Shown here piece by piece: positions 36,301-51,300 of a stretch of DNA of 64,000 bases. Each line of letters begins with the position of its first letter. Positions within the stretch are counted from its first letter, which is position 1. The position numbers were made by a program, and so were the translations under genes. The notes under the pieces were generated by a model, which did no database searches, was not told where the DNA came from, and was given only the letters and a program-made list of their open reading frames with translations. Source of the DNA: Siphonodentalium dalli (lineage: Eukaryota > Mollusca > Scaphopoda > Gadilida > Siphonodentaliidae); the NCBI GenBank assembly GCA_032622095.1, contig CP136068.1, positions 124,503,989 through 124,567,988 on the forward strand. Reading direction: 5' to 3'.

Positions 36301-39300
36301 AAGAACCTTGAACACTATTGATAACTATTGATTATCCCTCATGTTTAGCATGTCACAGAAGCTTTAAAAATACATATCTGTAGGTAATGAAATACCTACT
36401 TGTCAAATCGAAAGTATAAAAGTATAAAAGGAACAATGAGGTCAGATTGTCCTCTTTCTTTCTCGTGCTTTCTTTTTCAATCAACATAATGCATGGTCAT
36501 TGTTTGCTTTGTGGTTTTTAGAAACCGAGTTTCGACTTCGCACTGTGGGAACAAAAACTTTGCGGGAACCACACCATTTTTACAGCAGATTAGCTGTCTA
36601 TTACACGATACAAACTTTGTATCATAATTCGGTTTCTCATTGGGTTTTAAGCCCTGATCCACACCTGGTTTGCATTGGGTGCATTTCGGATTTGACTTGT
36701 CAGATATGCAGCCCTTGAAATTAGGGCCAAATGACCCACAAAAACTTTAATTCTGGGACAGGTTCGATTTCACATGTTCTCACGTGTTTAGTGAGAACTA
36801 ACTTCGATTTGACAAGTGTGCGAAAAAGGACCGTAGATATTTCGTACTATTTCATTACCTACGAATATGTAACTTTTTTTAACCCTTTACCCAACAAACC
36901 GGCCAAAACCGGCCAAATAAAGCTTCAACAGCCTAAAATATCTTCGGTCTGTCTCAATAGAACCATACAAATATGGATATCATTGGAACCGGCTCCTTGA
37001 CCACATTGTGATAGTTACAGTTATGCCCTGTGCCAATGCATTCTCTTATATATGCGAGTCGACCATAGGTCACCTCGCATATATAAGAGAATGCATTGGC
37101 CTAAAAAAAATCTTTTTTTAAAACTTTTTACCATTTTTTCTTACATTCTTTAACAATTTTATAATTTTGAATGTGTTAAGCCAATGCATTCTCTTATATA
37201 TGCGAGGCGACCTATGGTCGACTCGCATATATAAGAGAATGCATTGGCACAGGGCCCTTCTGTTGGGTAAAGGGTTAAAAGCTTCTGAGACATGCTAAGC
37301 ATGAAGGATAACCAATAGTTCAATGTCCAAGTTATCTTTGACGGAAATACATGGGTAACCTAATCTTAAGATTCAATTCTCCATAGGAATAGTAAATGAC
37401 ACCATCAAGGTACCTAGTGTCATCCCTTTCTTTACTAAATGTATTCTCCCATTCAGTTACAATAGTATACATTGGAGTGGCCTATTATTCATCAGGAGGG
37501 ATGTTGCTGAACTTATAACTGAACATTTCTTAAGGGACCTATTCATCAACAAGTACAGTAATGCTCTAATTAATCGACCTCTTAACCACAGCAGAATTAT
37601 GGGTAACTTTTCAGGATTTAGTCGAAATATGGCTTGTTGCCATTCATCGGAAAGCTCTCGGCGAGAGCTTTCCGATGTATGGCAACAAGCCATATTTCCG
37701 ACTAAATCCTGAAAAGTTACCCATAATTATGCTGTGGTTAAGAGGTGATTAATTAGAGCATTACTGTATTTAGTAATCAAAGCATGTCTGAGTTTGTTTC
37801 GTCTGCCTGTCATGTGCAGAATGAGGTCCACAGAGGGTGAATTTAGTGACGCTATCCCGCATTGCAAGCTAGCATCACTAAATTCACCCTCTGGGGACCT
37901 CATTCTAATTAGGCCTCATCTCCTCTGGAAAGGTTCTTTATTATCAAATTTCTATAGAAACTTCTTCACATAGATTTTATTTCTTTTTTTTAGTTTAGTT
38001 TCTCTATATCCCCAAATTGGTAGATGGCATATGGTATAATCGAGGTTCCCAATGGGTGTACATCACAATATTCACCATCTGGGAACTTCAATCTAAGTCT
38101 ATGTCTCCCATAGTAGATGAGGCCATGCAGAATGAGGTCCCCAGAGGGTGAATTTGGTGATGATAGCCTGCAATACGGGATAGCAACACTAAATTCACAC
38201 TCTGGGGACCTCATTCTGCAAATGACAGGCACAATAAACTCAGACATCAAAGTAAATAGCACATTTTTACTGGGCAGAATATGCCTACCTGTTGTTTGAC
38301 ATGACACTTCAGAGCTAGGTGGACCAAATCCTTTATCTTTTTGATAAGCTTTCACTCGGAATTCATACACAGTACCAGGGCACAGACTATCAACTGAAAT
38401 ATGGTAAACAGGCTATCAACTGAAAATGGTAAACAGGTTATCAACTGAACATGAATACAAATGTTCGAGAGAATTATTGCTTGAGAATGTCTCCCATAGG
38501 GAGCCTTGCATATATAAGAGAATGCACTGGCTTAAAGGTCAAGGTAAATATTGTTAGGCCAATGCATTCTCTTATATATGCGAGACTCACAAATATTAGA
38601 GAATGCATTGGCACAGGGTTTTCGCAAAATTTCAGAAAGCTCCAGTCATGAAAGGATTAAAATTAGGCCAATATACAATCGGCCAAATATCTCCGATATA
38701 ATTTAACAGTAATCCGAAATAAATTCAACTGCATTGGAAGATTTTTAATTGTCTGAGGTCGGGGAGGATGACTTTAATGGAGTTCACAGGTTGAGGTAAA
38801 TTGCTATCACAAAACCGTATACTAATGTATAAGAAATAAATAGGTTTCAATAGATGTTGAAAACTGCTACAGATGAACAGATCTGTGGCCAGCGGTGTCA
38901 AACAAGTTTCAAAATATGGTGCCGGATAATTGCATAATCACCATCTTCACCATCTGCGAACTTAAATCTGAGTCTAGGTCTCACATAGCAGATGAGGCCA
39001 TGCAGAATGAGGCACCATAGGTTGAATTCGGTGATGCTAGCCCACAATGCTGGGTAGCGTCACTAAATTTACCCTCTGGGGAGCTCAATCTGCAAATGTC
39101 CAGCACCATATTTTGAGGCCTGGTATCCACCTTTGATTATTGATTGATTGATTGATTTATTGTTCCACCAATAACATGGTACATGACAAGGTACATAATA
39201 TGAATATAACATACATCAGTCAACAATATATATACATATATACAAAGATGAATTTTCCCGAAGTGGCACTGGGTATAAAATTCGATGAATAATTTCAGTG

Positions 39301-42300
39301 CAGTAGTATTTTCATTTTTAACAATGAAATGGGATTTACACAACATAACGGAAATACTAGCTCTTTCCATTATGTTCTGTACCTCCAGCTTCACTGCTTC
39401 CTTCGTGTGAGATTACTATTTTATCCATTTGAATGCAAGTTTTAGAAATATGCAAAGTCATTTCAGTATTGCCACGTTACATATAGTGAGTAAATCGTGG
39501 AATTTCTCTCTAATGGGATATTTCCAATAATATTGTGGGATGTATTTCTCTCTTGAGGTCTTTAATTACGTCACATTCTAAAACAAAATGGAATTAATCC
39601 CCTAAAACACCACATATTTTGCAATTGTTTTCACTTTTGTTAGATATCCAACACACCCACTGTGTGAACCAGACTGAATAGGAACAGGTACCCAAATCTA
39701 GTCAATTCAAAATTTCCAACTCAAGTCAAAAAGTTGCTAACTGTTGCTAACTTTTCAACTAATCACTCCCACACAAGTGTGTGAACTGATTAACGTTATT
39801 GCTCGAGATTGTTGTGAAGCGATGATAAAACGAGAACCGTTGATTAGAGTTTTACCTCGCAACACGAAAAACATTAAAATGTTCACATTAACACTTTGAG
39901 TGCCAGGTCGATTTTTGTAACAACCCATATACCCTGTGCCAATGCATTCTCTTATATATGCGAGTCGACCATAGGTCGCCTCGCATATATAAGAGAATGC
40001 ATTGGCCTAACAATTTTTTTTTACAATTTTTTACAATTTTAATAATTTATTCTTATATTCTTTAACAGACTTATTTTGTAGGTTTAGGGCCGATTAGATC
40101 GGCCCCTGGCACTCAAAGGGTTAAGATGTGTGTTTCCTATAAATGGCTATTACTTCAAGTAGCTGTAAAATAAAAACAAATTTGTTTATTGCACACTCCG
40201 ATGATTGTACTAGTAGCTTGTAGTATACTGAAATTTAGGCTAATATTGCTTTTTTTAGTTGAACTAATGATTTATGTAGAATTTACCTCATAATTTAGTG
40301 AAGACATTTTCAGTTACAGTTTATGTCAAAGACATTGTCAATGTAATAGGTTTGTATAGTCCAAGAACAAGATTGACCGTTTTGATATCTTCTGTATATT
40401 TGCAATATTTCGCAAAAGTAAACCGACGGGTATGCAATAATAGGATATATTCATTAACCCTTCCATGTCAGGAGCTTCCTGAAATTTTGCGAAAACCCTG
40501 TGCCAATGCATTCTCTTATATATGCCAGTCTCTCATAGGGAGTCTCGCATATATAAGAGAATACATTGGCCTAATAATATTTACCTTGACCTTGTAAGCC
40601 AGTGCATTCTCTTATATATGCGAGGCTCCCTATATGAGACACGCATATATAATTGAATACACTGGCACAGGATCTTTAATGCTGCACCAGCACAGCTCCC
40701 GTCATGGAAGGGTTAATTATAGCGGAAATGGAACACTATGGTCAACTTTGCACCTAATTGATGATCAATTACAACACAATTATTCTTCAGTCGAGGAGCA
40801 CAGGTGACCGCTCAAGCCTTGAAATAGTGTGCCTATCATTTGCAGAATGAGGTTCCCAGAGGGTGAATTTGATGATGCTAGCCCGCTATGTGGGGTAGCA
40901 TCACTAAATTCACCCTTAGGGGACCTCATTCTGCAAATGACAGACACACTATTTCAAGGCTTGTATATATAGTGATGATAATATATCAACTCACTTGTAA
41001 TTTTTTGTGTGTTATTAGCAAAGATTTGTTCGTCATCGAAGCTCTCATCTGTATATGAAATTTGATAACTAGTCACATTGTATTTATCGTCTTCCTTGTT
41101 CCAACTGATGCTAACTGACATATCATTGATGTCGTTGACCTTGACATTCTGCACTGGCTTCTTGAGAGAACCTGATGTATCAAAGGTTATGGGCAACTTA
41201 GAAGAGTTATCTCCACCTCCTTGTGCCGACCAGCCTTGGATCTGGAAGGAGAAATGTTCACATTGTGACCAAGGTCATGATCAAAAGCGAGCACATAGGG
41301 ACACTGAAAAATTAATAAACAACATCTTGCGATTTAATTAAATAATTGTTGTGGAAAAATAACCACCCCACGTTTATGCTGACACACTGACATTGAGGCA
41401 ATATCAAGGAAAACAAACAAATCAGACAATAAAACATAAAATAGTATAGAAGAAGATAGGGAGGAGGGGGAAATTAAGAGATCAGTAGAAAATTTGTAAA
41501 TTTTGCTCATACTGCCTGCGGATTGCCTCCCTCTGCCAACAGGAAGTAATTAAACCGAAGTACTTGCGATATCGCTGTATTCTCATTAGATAAAAACATC
41601 CAAGCAGATAGCTTAATTGTTAATTTATCCAGCACGTACACAGGGACACTGAAAGTACCGCATCATCTCGCCCTGAAAAGCATTTGTTTCCTGCCAAATG
41701 GCTCGCTTGTGGTCAGCGTTAACCCTTTACCCAACAGAAGGGCCCTGTGCCAATGCATTCTCTTATATATGCGAGTCGACCATAGATCGCCTCGCATATA
41801 TAAGAGAATGCATTGGCTTAACACATTAAAAATTATAAAATTGTTAAAGAATGTAAGAAAAAATGGTAAAAAGTGTTAAAAAAAGATTTTTTTTAGGCCA
41901 ATGCATTCTCTTATATATGCGAGGCGACCTATGGTCGACTCGCATATATAAGAGAATGCATTGGCACAGGGCATAACTGTAACCATCACAATGTGGTCAA
42001 TGAGCCGGTTCCAATGATATCCATATTTGTATGGTTTTATTGAGACATACCCAAGATAATTTAGGCTGTTGCAGCTTTATTTGGCCGGTTTTGGCCGGTT
42101 TGTTGGGTAAAGGGTTAATGAGCAAATCAAATTATCTTGGTTTATTACTCCCTGTTGGTTTTATTTCGTGGCAAATATACACATTGTAGGCATTAATCCA
42201 TTGATCGGATAGGAAAGTATGTTGGTTTTGGGTGAGGGGAAAGGGACCTTAAAAGGGACCCGCTTCCCCCCATACAGTAGCGGAAACTCTGTTATAGTTT

Positions 42301-45300
42301 AACCCTTTCAGTGCCAAGTCTAAGAGCTCTTTCCATCAATGTATCACAATATTATAATCAATAAATTTGAAAAATGATCAAGAAAATATGGGTTGATACA
42401 AAAATCAGACTTGGCACTGAAAGGGTCAAATGCAAAATGCAGTAATTGAGGCTGCTAATAAGATAGAGTTGTTATTCTTGATATGCTTTTGATATACTCT
42501 TTAACATTTTCGTGCAGATTTCTGTTCTAAAAATAGCCCCTAAAACTGTCTTTCTGATGTGATGAGAAATTCTATATAAAATTTATATTAATTGATTGGT
42601 ATCCTCCATTTATATCTATTATTTTATACCCTGGAATCTATATAAAACTTTGTGGAAAGAGATAGACCATATTTAAAATATAACTCTCCTATTGTCAATT
42701 TACAATTTGGCACTGCAATTATAAGGTACATCAGCAGGGTTCGCGCTGCCACTTGCCAAATTTGCCAATGTCAAAAATAATTCACATTTGGCAACAACAA
42801 AATTTTATTTGGCAAAAATTTTGGCAAGTCATTTTTGATTCCTCAAGAAAGTTTATTAATATTTGTCACTCAATACCGCTCATTTCAGGAAACTTTTTCA
42901 TTACTAATGGTATTAGTGGAGTTTTATAAGGTTATGAAAAGTTAACACCTCTATCAAGATGCAATTAATCTGATATCATTAGTATCGATGGGTGGAGGGA
43001 TTGCTAGTGTGTCTGGTGGTGGTGTTTACATAGCTAATCCTCTTTGTTTCGATGCGCCTTTCCGATGAAGAAACCCTTCTACAATTGAATTGTTATGTTG
43101 TTGGTTTATTGTTATTTGATAAACTCAAGTATAGATGCGAGAAATATTAATAATTAACTGCTTTCCTATCGATATCAAAGGTCGCTCAAGCAGCGATTGT
43201 CGAAATAGTCAAAATAATAGAAACAATGTTGTAGAATCTGATAGCATTTGGCAACTTCTAACAGAATTTGGCAAAAATTATTTTCATTTGGCAAAAGTAA
43301 ATTTCGGGCGAGCACTGACACTGTACATCAGGGATTTTGTGTGCACATGTGACTTCTCACTAAAGTCGCCTCACTTCTGATTGTAGTTAAGAAACAACCT
43401 TAAGTATGCTATATGCCATAAAGGTTTATAGTATCAGATGCAGTGTATCCCATTATCTCAAACGGTGCCATATGTTCCAAGAATAGTACATGATACTAGC
43501 ATTTGTATGAAGCAACTTTTAGGGTTCTCATTGGAACCGGTTCATTGACCACATTGTGATGGTTACAGTTATGCCCTGTGCCAATGCATTCTCTTATATA
43601 TGCGAGTCAACCATAGGTCGCCTCGCATATATAAGAGAATGCATTGGCCTAAAAAAAATCTTATTTTTAACACTTTTTACCATTTTTTCTTACATTCTTT
43701 AACAATTTTGTTCTACATTCTTTGACAATTTTATCATTTTTAATATGTGTGAAGTCAATGCATTCTCTTATATATGCGAGGCGACCTATGGTCGACTCGC
43801 ATATATAAGAGAATGCATTGGCACAGGGCCGTTCTGTTGGGTAAAGGGTTAAGCAAGTTTTAGGGTTCTCACTACATATCTGTTTTATTATCTATTGCAC
43901 AGTTGCCACAACATCAACGGCTCACCACATAACAAGCCTACAAATAGTGTGTCTGTCCAGAATGAGGTCCCCAGAGGGTGAATTTAGTGACGCTATCCTG
44001 CATGGTGGGCTAGCATCACAAATTCACCCTCTGGGAACCACATTCTGCATAGGCCTCAACTGCTATGGCAGACCTAGGATCAGATGGAATTTCCCCAGTT
44101 GAAGTTGGTGATGTTAACCCATTAGTCACCTCGATTATGCATTTTATCTTCTGCAAATTATAGAAACTGAAGAGAAGGGAAAAGTATAAAAAAAACATTG
44201 TTAATTTGAGACTATAGATACTTCCCAGAAATAAGGCCTAAGCAGAATGAGGTCCCCAGAGGGTGAATTTGGTGTCGTTAGCCCACTGTGTGGGATAGTG
44301 TCACTAAATTCACCCTCTGGGGACCTCATTCTGCAAATTACAGACACACAAAATTCAGGCTTGATAAGATTATGATGTAATTGATGATTGAAGAGGTTAA
44401 ACTCACCCATAGTGTATAGATATGTCCGTCCGTAAGAGGTTAAACTCACCCATAGTGTATAGATATGTCCGTCCGTAAGAGGTTAAACTCACCCATAGTG
44501 TATAGATATGTCCGTCCGTAAGAGGTTAAACTCACCCATAGTGTATAGATATGTCCGTCCGTGAGAGGTTAAACTCACCCATAGTGTATAGATATGTCCG
44601 TCCGTGAGAGGTTAAACTCACCCATAGTGTATAGATATGTCCGTCCGTAAGAGGTTAAACTCACCCATAGTGTATAGATATGTCCGTCCGTAAGAGGTTA
44701 AACTCACCCATAGTGTATAGATATGTCCGTCCGTAAGAGGTTAAACTCACCCATAGTGTATAGATATGTCCATCCGTGAGAGGTTAAACTCACCCATAGT
44801 GTATAGATATGTCCGTCCGTGAGAGGTTAAACTCACCCATAGTGTATAGATATGTCCGTCCGTAAGAGGTTAAACTCACCCATAGTGCATAGATATGTCC
44901 GTCCGTAAGAGGTTAAACTCACCCATAGTGTATAGATATGTCCGTCCGTAAGAGGTTAAACTCACCCATAGTGTATAGATATGTCCGTCCGTAAGAGGTT
45001 AAACTCACCCATAGTGTATAGATATGTCCGTCCGTAAGAGGTTAAACTCACTCATAGTGTATAGATATGTCCGTCCGTGAGAGGTTAAACTCACCCATAG
45101 TGTATAGATATGTCCATCCGTAAGAGGTTAAACTCACCCATAGTGTATAGATATGTCCGTCCGTAAGAGGTTAAACTCACCCATAGTGTATAGATATGTC
45201 CGTCTGTAAGAGGTTAAACTCACCCATAGTGTATAGATATGCCTGTCCGTAAGAGGTTAAACTCACCCATAGTGTATAGATATGTCCGTCCGTAAGAGGT

Positions 45301-48300
45301 TAAACTCACCCATAGTGTATAGATATGCCTGTCCGTAAGAGGTTAAACTCACCCATAGTGTATAGATATGTCCGTCCGTAAGAGGTTAAACTCACCCATA
45401 GTGTATAGATATGTCCGTCCGTAAGAGGTTAAACTCACCCATAGTGTATAGATATGTCCGTCCGTGAGAGGTTAAACTCACCCATAGTGTATATATATGT
45501 CCATCCGTGAGAGGTTAAACTCACCCATAGTGTATAGATATGTCCGTCCGTAAGAGGTTAAACTCACCCATAGTGTATAGATATGTCCGTCCGTAAGAGG
45601 TTAAACTCACCCATAGTGTATAGATATGTCCGTCCGTGAGTAGTGGTTTGCACAAGGAGAAATCATATTTTTTCTTCCGATCTTCATAAACAAAAGTCTC
45701 AATGGCTTTAGCTTGTTTGTCTTTGTTGTCTTCATAATATATCTGAAAATAATGTGAAATTTAGATATGTGACTGATTATGCAACAATTTTTAAAAACCT
45801 ATTAAAGGAAACACCAACTATAAATTATACATAAATGATAAATTTTGGGAGTCTCATCTCATGAAAAGCAATATTTTTTTTTATTGAGAAAAAAGAATAA
45901 TAAGTGAGGAAACGACAAAACTTCTGACATGTAGAATATTGGGATATAAAACTTATCTGTGATTTTATTTTAACCTTTTTATGACTGAAGTTTCCTGAAT
46001 TTTTGTAAAAACCCTGTGCCAATGCATTCTCTTATATATGCGAGTCGACCATAGGTCACCTCGCATATATAAGAGAATGCATTTCCCTAACAAATTTTAA
46101 ATTGTTTTTTATAATTGTTAAAGAATGTAAGAAATAATGATAAAAAATGATAACAAAGTGGTTAAAGAATATAAGAAAAAAATTATCAAAAATGATAAAA
46201 ATTGTTAAGAATGTAAGAAAAATTGATAAAAAATTATAAAAAAGTGTCAGGCCAATGCATTCTCTTATATGGTCGACTCGCATATATAAGAGAATGCATT
46301 TGCACAGGGTCATGCACACATTCATGCTATCAAACTCTTCCATACCCTGGCCCACTTGCTTAATTGTGACATGCAAGTAGAACATATTTAAAGGCACACA
46401 TAGTGTTGGAAATTTGTAATAACAATGTTCAAAAAGAGACGAAGCAACTATATATATATACTAGGCAGTTCTTGGAGACATTTTTTCCACACATGAGCTT
46501 TATTTAGCTAAAAACAATGGTGATAAAATTTAATAAATTAAATTTTAGTCTTCAGCAGAAATTTAACCCTTTCATGATGGGAGCTGTGCTGTTGCACCAT
46601 TAAAGATACTGTGCCAGGGCATTCTCTAATATATGCGAGTCTCCAATAGGGAGCCTCACATATATAAGAGAATTCACTGGCTTATAAGGTCAAGATAAAT
46701 ATTGTTAGGCCAATGTATTCTCTTATATATGCGAGGTTCCCTATGGGAGACTCGCATATATAAGAGAATGCATTGGCACAGGATTTTCGCAAAAATTCAG
46801 GAAGCCCCAGTCATAAATAGGTTAACAATATTGTATTGTAAGTATTGATGAAAAGCAATAAAACTGAAACAAATATTCAAGCATTTATCCTCAGTTAGAA
46901 ACATATATACCATACTGGTCACTGGATAAGTCGCAGTGATTTTGGATAATAACTAGAGATGGGCTTGTCCCAGATGGGACTAAGTAATACCCCCCCGTAT
47001 TCAAAATGTTATTTGAGTTAAGTAGCCATTACCATATATTGGGCACAGAAATTATGTCAACAGGTATCCCTAACCTTAAACCCCTTAACCCTAATCATAA
47101 CTCCACAAAAAAAAGTCAACAAGTATCCCTAACCCTAACCCCTAATCCTAATCATAACTCCACAAAAAAAAGTCAGACAGACATCATAATTGCAGGTGCA
47201 CAGGTTCCCATGGTACTAAATATCAGTGCCAAGATTAAAAAACATTGACCTAAAAATGTAGAAATAAAAGCTCAGACAAAATTTTATATACATGTATGTT
47301 GCAAAAAATTTATAAGTCAAAAAAGGGAGATAACTCCACCAAAAAATGTTGGACAGACGTCATAATCGCAGGTGCACAGGTGCCCATGGTACTAAATATC
47401 TGTGCCAAGTTTAAAAAAAATTGACCTAAAAATGTAGGAATAAAAGCTCGGACAAAATTATACATGTTGTGAAAATGTCTAAGTTGAAAAAGGGGGGATA
47501 ACTGCTCCAAAAAAAGTCAGACAGACGTCATAATCGCAGGTGCACAGGTTCCCAAGGTGGTTGATGTCTGTGCCAAGTTTCACGGAAATTGATCAAAAAC
47601 GACTGAGAAAACATTTGTGTCCACGTGACGTACAGACGGACGGACGGACGGACAAGCTGATACCAGTATACCCCCCACAACTCATTGCAGGGGGTATAAA
47701 AAGCTGCCTTGTTGCTATTACTTGAGTATAAAGCGCATGCATTTCAATGAGTTGCAAAAGGACATCACATAATCAATTGGAGAAATTTAGACAAGCACAT
47801 AACGCAATTTTCGAATAGAATATATGTTACATTGCTGCGTTATATCACAAACGTAAGCTGAACACATAAGATCTACATGTACCACAATTTGCTCATTTGT
47901 CTCTGTGCATTTCAAGTTTTTTCAGCTAGCACATCTTTTTACAGCAGTCCCTGATTAATTCCTCCATACCAATAAATGCTTGTTAGAACTGAAGGCTGAT
48001 TACTATATGTTCATTTGGAAATTTAACACTTCCATGACCGAAGCTTTCTGAAATTTTGCGAAAACCCTTTGTCAATGCATTTTCTTATAAATGTGTGTCT
48101 CCAACAGGGAGCCTTGATTATATAAGTGAATACATTGGCGTAACAATATGTATCTTGACCTTCGTAAGCCAATGCATTAATTTATAGTATATATGCGAGG
48201 CTCCCTATGGGACACTTGCATCTATAAGAGAATGCACTGGCACAGCTCCCGTCATGAAAGGATTAATAAATTTTAATGTGTATGAAGTTTCTTAACTTGT

Positions 48301-51300
48301 ACTTTTTCATTTCATGCCATGATTATCCATTGAGAAATCTGATAATAGAAAGAACAATCAAGCCTGAGTTTAGTGTGCCTGTCAATTGCAGAATGAGGTC
48401 CCCAGAGGGTAAATTTTGAGATGCCATCCAGCATAGCAGGCTAGCATCACTAAATTCACCCTCTGGGGACCTCATTCTGCTTAACCCTCATCTTCTCTGA
48501 AAATTGTCTTTATTAACATTCTCAGATTGAGGTTCCCAAATGGTTAGAGATGAGCCGATTGTCAAATAGAGCCATGCGCCGATTGCCGATTATTTGAGAT
48601 CACAATCGGCCGATTCAGGTGCCGATTCCGATTATTTAAATAATTATAGCAGAATATGTTATATGTGTTATATACTACTTAGAATTAGAACCAAGCAACA
48701 AATGTAGTAAAATGCCAGTACACTGTATACATAAGTATATGTTTGGGTAAGTAGATAGGTGCATGGTATGGGCAGACTAGTGATCGAATACAGGCAACAT
48801 ACCCATGTATTCTAGGCTATTCCACAACAAATTTTTTGAAAGTTTGATGTAGCCACGTGCATGACGACATGTCCATGGTCCGTTTTTGATAACAATTCAT
48901 CAAACGGCATTTTTCTTTGATCCCAATTCAAAGACATCACATCAAAGGAAATGAGCCGACGGAACTAGTTGCAAGTTACACCATGTTCATGTCAATTTCA
49001 CAGACACGATTCGATTTCGGCGTGGTCATCATAATAATCATTTGTGGTGACATATACGTGACGTCACACAAGGCTGATTGGATGGAATGACATTGTCTTC
49101 AACTATTTAAAGTCACGTGACATGCACTTTCGGTTTCTATAGTAGTGTTTATACATGTTACACTGTATGTACTATATAGATAGCTTTGTTGTACTGCGTA
49201 TGCATACATTTTGATTTTTGATAGTTTGACATACATAAATCAAAATGTCTACATGTTGACGAACAATAAAGTTACATATGGGCGTACATGAGTCCCATGA
49301 TATGTACGTTGTGTACATCACAATGCTAAAGAAATCAATCGACTGAAACGACTGTTCCAGTATGCCAATAATTAATTAATTATTATGCGCAATCACAGCG
49401 TCATGCTCGCTGCCTCACTCTAACCCAAATTGTCACGTGCTTCCCGGCGATCCCCTCTAATATATTGTTCAAACAGAGACACAGGTACGGCCGGGGTATT
49501 GCAGAAGACATGTATGTATATCAAGTTTGTGTTTGGTATCACTTTCCCCATGTTTACTGGTCATTTATTCAACAAAACATCGTTTAAAACAGTTTATTGA
49601 AGAAAAACAAGCACTCATTTATTATTTAGACAATCGGAAATCCCGATGTTCAAACCCGAGTACCGATTGTCATCCGATGGGCCACAATCGGCCGATTCCG
49701 ATTGTCGTTCCCGATTATCGGCTCATCACTACAAATGGTGCATATTGTGATGGGACACCCACTGGGAACATTGATTTGTGAATTGTGTCGTCTGCCAATT
49801 TGGGTTTATTGAGAAACTAAACTAAACGAGAGGCCGATCATGATCGGCAGATGTTTAACCCATACCTTGGCGACAGCGATGAGCTATTTTCATAAATCCT
49901 TACCTCATCCTTTTCATGAGTGCAAAACTTTAAACAATTCACACCTTACTATTAAGTTCACAAGTGGAATCACACTTATTGGGCACCTTGCTCACATTAA
50001 CACAATGTTAACACAGACGTGACTTTGATTTCAACCTATTAGTGACTCCAACACAGATATGTCTCATAGAGTGATAAAGCTAATTAAGCTCAATCCATAT
50101 ATAGTGGGAGAGAAGCACCAAAGCTGTTAAATATAAAATAAGAAATTAAGTAGATGAACATCATAGCAACTCAATTTATCTATTTATTACATTGGAACAT
50201 GAGACATAACATATTGCGTGTTTTTCTTTTATTATCATTTCTATTTTTGTGTTTATTATATTTTGTGTCGGCTGCATATTAAAAATTCATAGCAACTTAT
50301 TAATATTTCACCACAAAAAAAAAATCAACACCTGATCAACTATACCAGTGAGGGATGTATAGACCTGGATATAAAATATGATTGCTAATGATTGGATATA
50401 AATGTTAATTTTCTTCTAAGTTGATCATTCTTCTGTTTGTGAACAGTTTAAATATAATTAATGTTAAGGTTAATATTTTCAAAACCATTCGATCAATACA
50501 AAAATATATACAGGTGAAGAATATGTCATGATTATCACAGATGTGATTATTTATAGAGTGATCATGCAAAAAATATTTAGCTATCACATTGTGTCAACAT
50601 TATTTGTGAAGGATGTTAATATATTTAAGCAAATAAACCAAATGACCCTCACTATGCAGGTTAGAGGTGTGTTATCATAAACGGTGCCAGAACTATAAAC
50701 ATAATCAATGGAAATATTTGAGTTATCAAATCGGATAGTAAGGGATTAATCTTACCCAAACTAATGAACTGATAAACACAGAGAAGTCAACAAAAAGCAT
50801 GTCATTGGATTTAGAAACCCATACAATAAGTCAGTCTCAAGAATCCCAGCACTGTTAATATTATCCTGCAGCCCATATGCAATTGAGGGAATTTCAAAAA
50901 AATACATTTCCTCTAATGATGAATATTCAATTGGTCATTTCTTGAAACACTGACTGAACCGGGCTCAAAGTTAAAGTTAAATATATGTCTATCGGATAAT
51001 ATGTGTCTATCAAATGGGTTAATTTTAATCTCAAATCCATGCAAGTTAAAAGTGGATCACCATCAACATGGACATAGAATAGGAGAATGATCAAATAAAA
51101 AACATCAGTTCTAAGACGATATGATGTGTGCAGAGGGTTAATAATTTTCAATGACATCATATGATGGAACTAAGGAATGCCTGTATTAATTATTTTCTAA
51201 TATATGACAACAGTGTCTCTGTAAACAATAATGCCACGAACTGCATGGTTTCAACACAGAGAACAGAACTGGAATAAAGAGTCTGACATCAGTCAAAGTT

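Noticed and set aside
44391-45638. Possible CRISPR array (regular direct repeats)
   Set aside because: There are no unique spacers: the 43-bp units abut each other and derive from an exon-intron junction in a eukaryotic gene.
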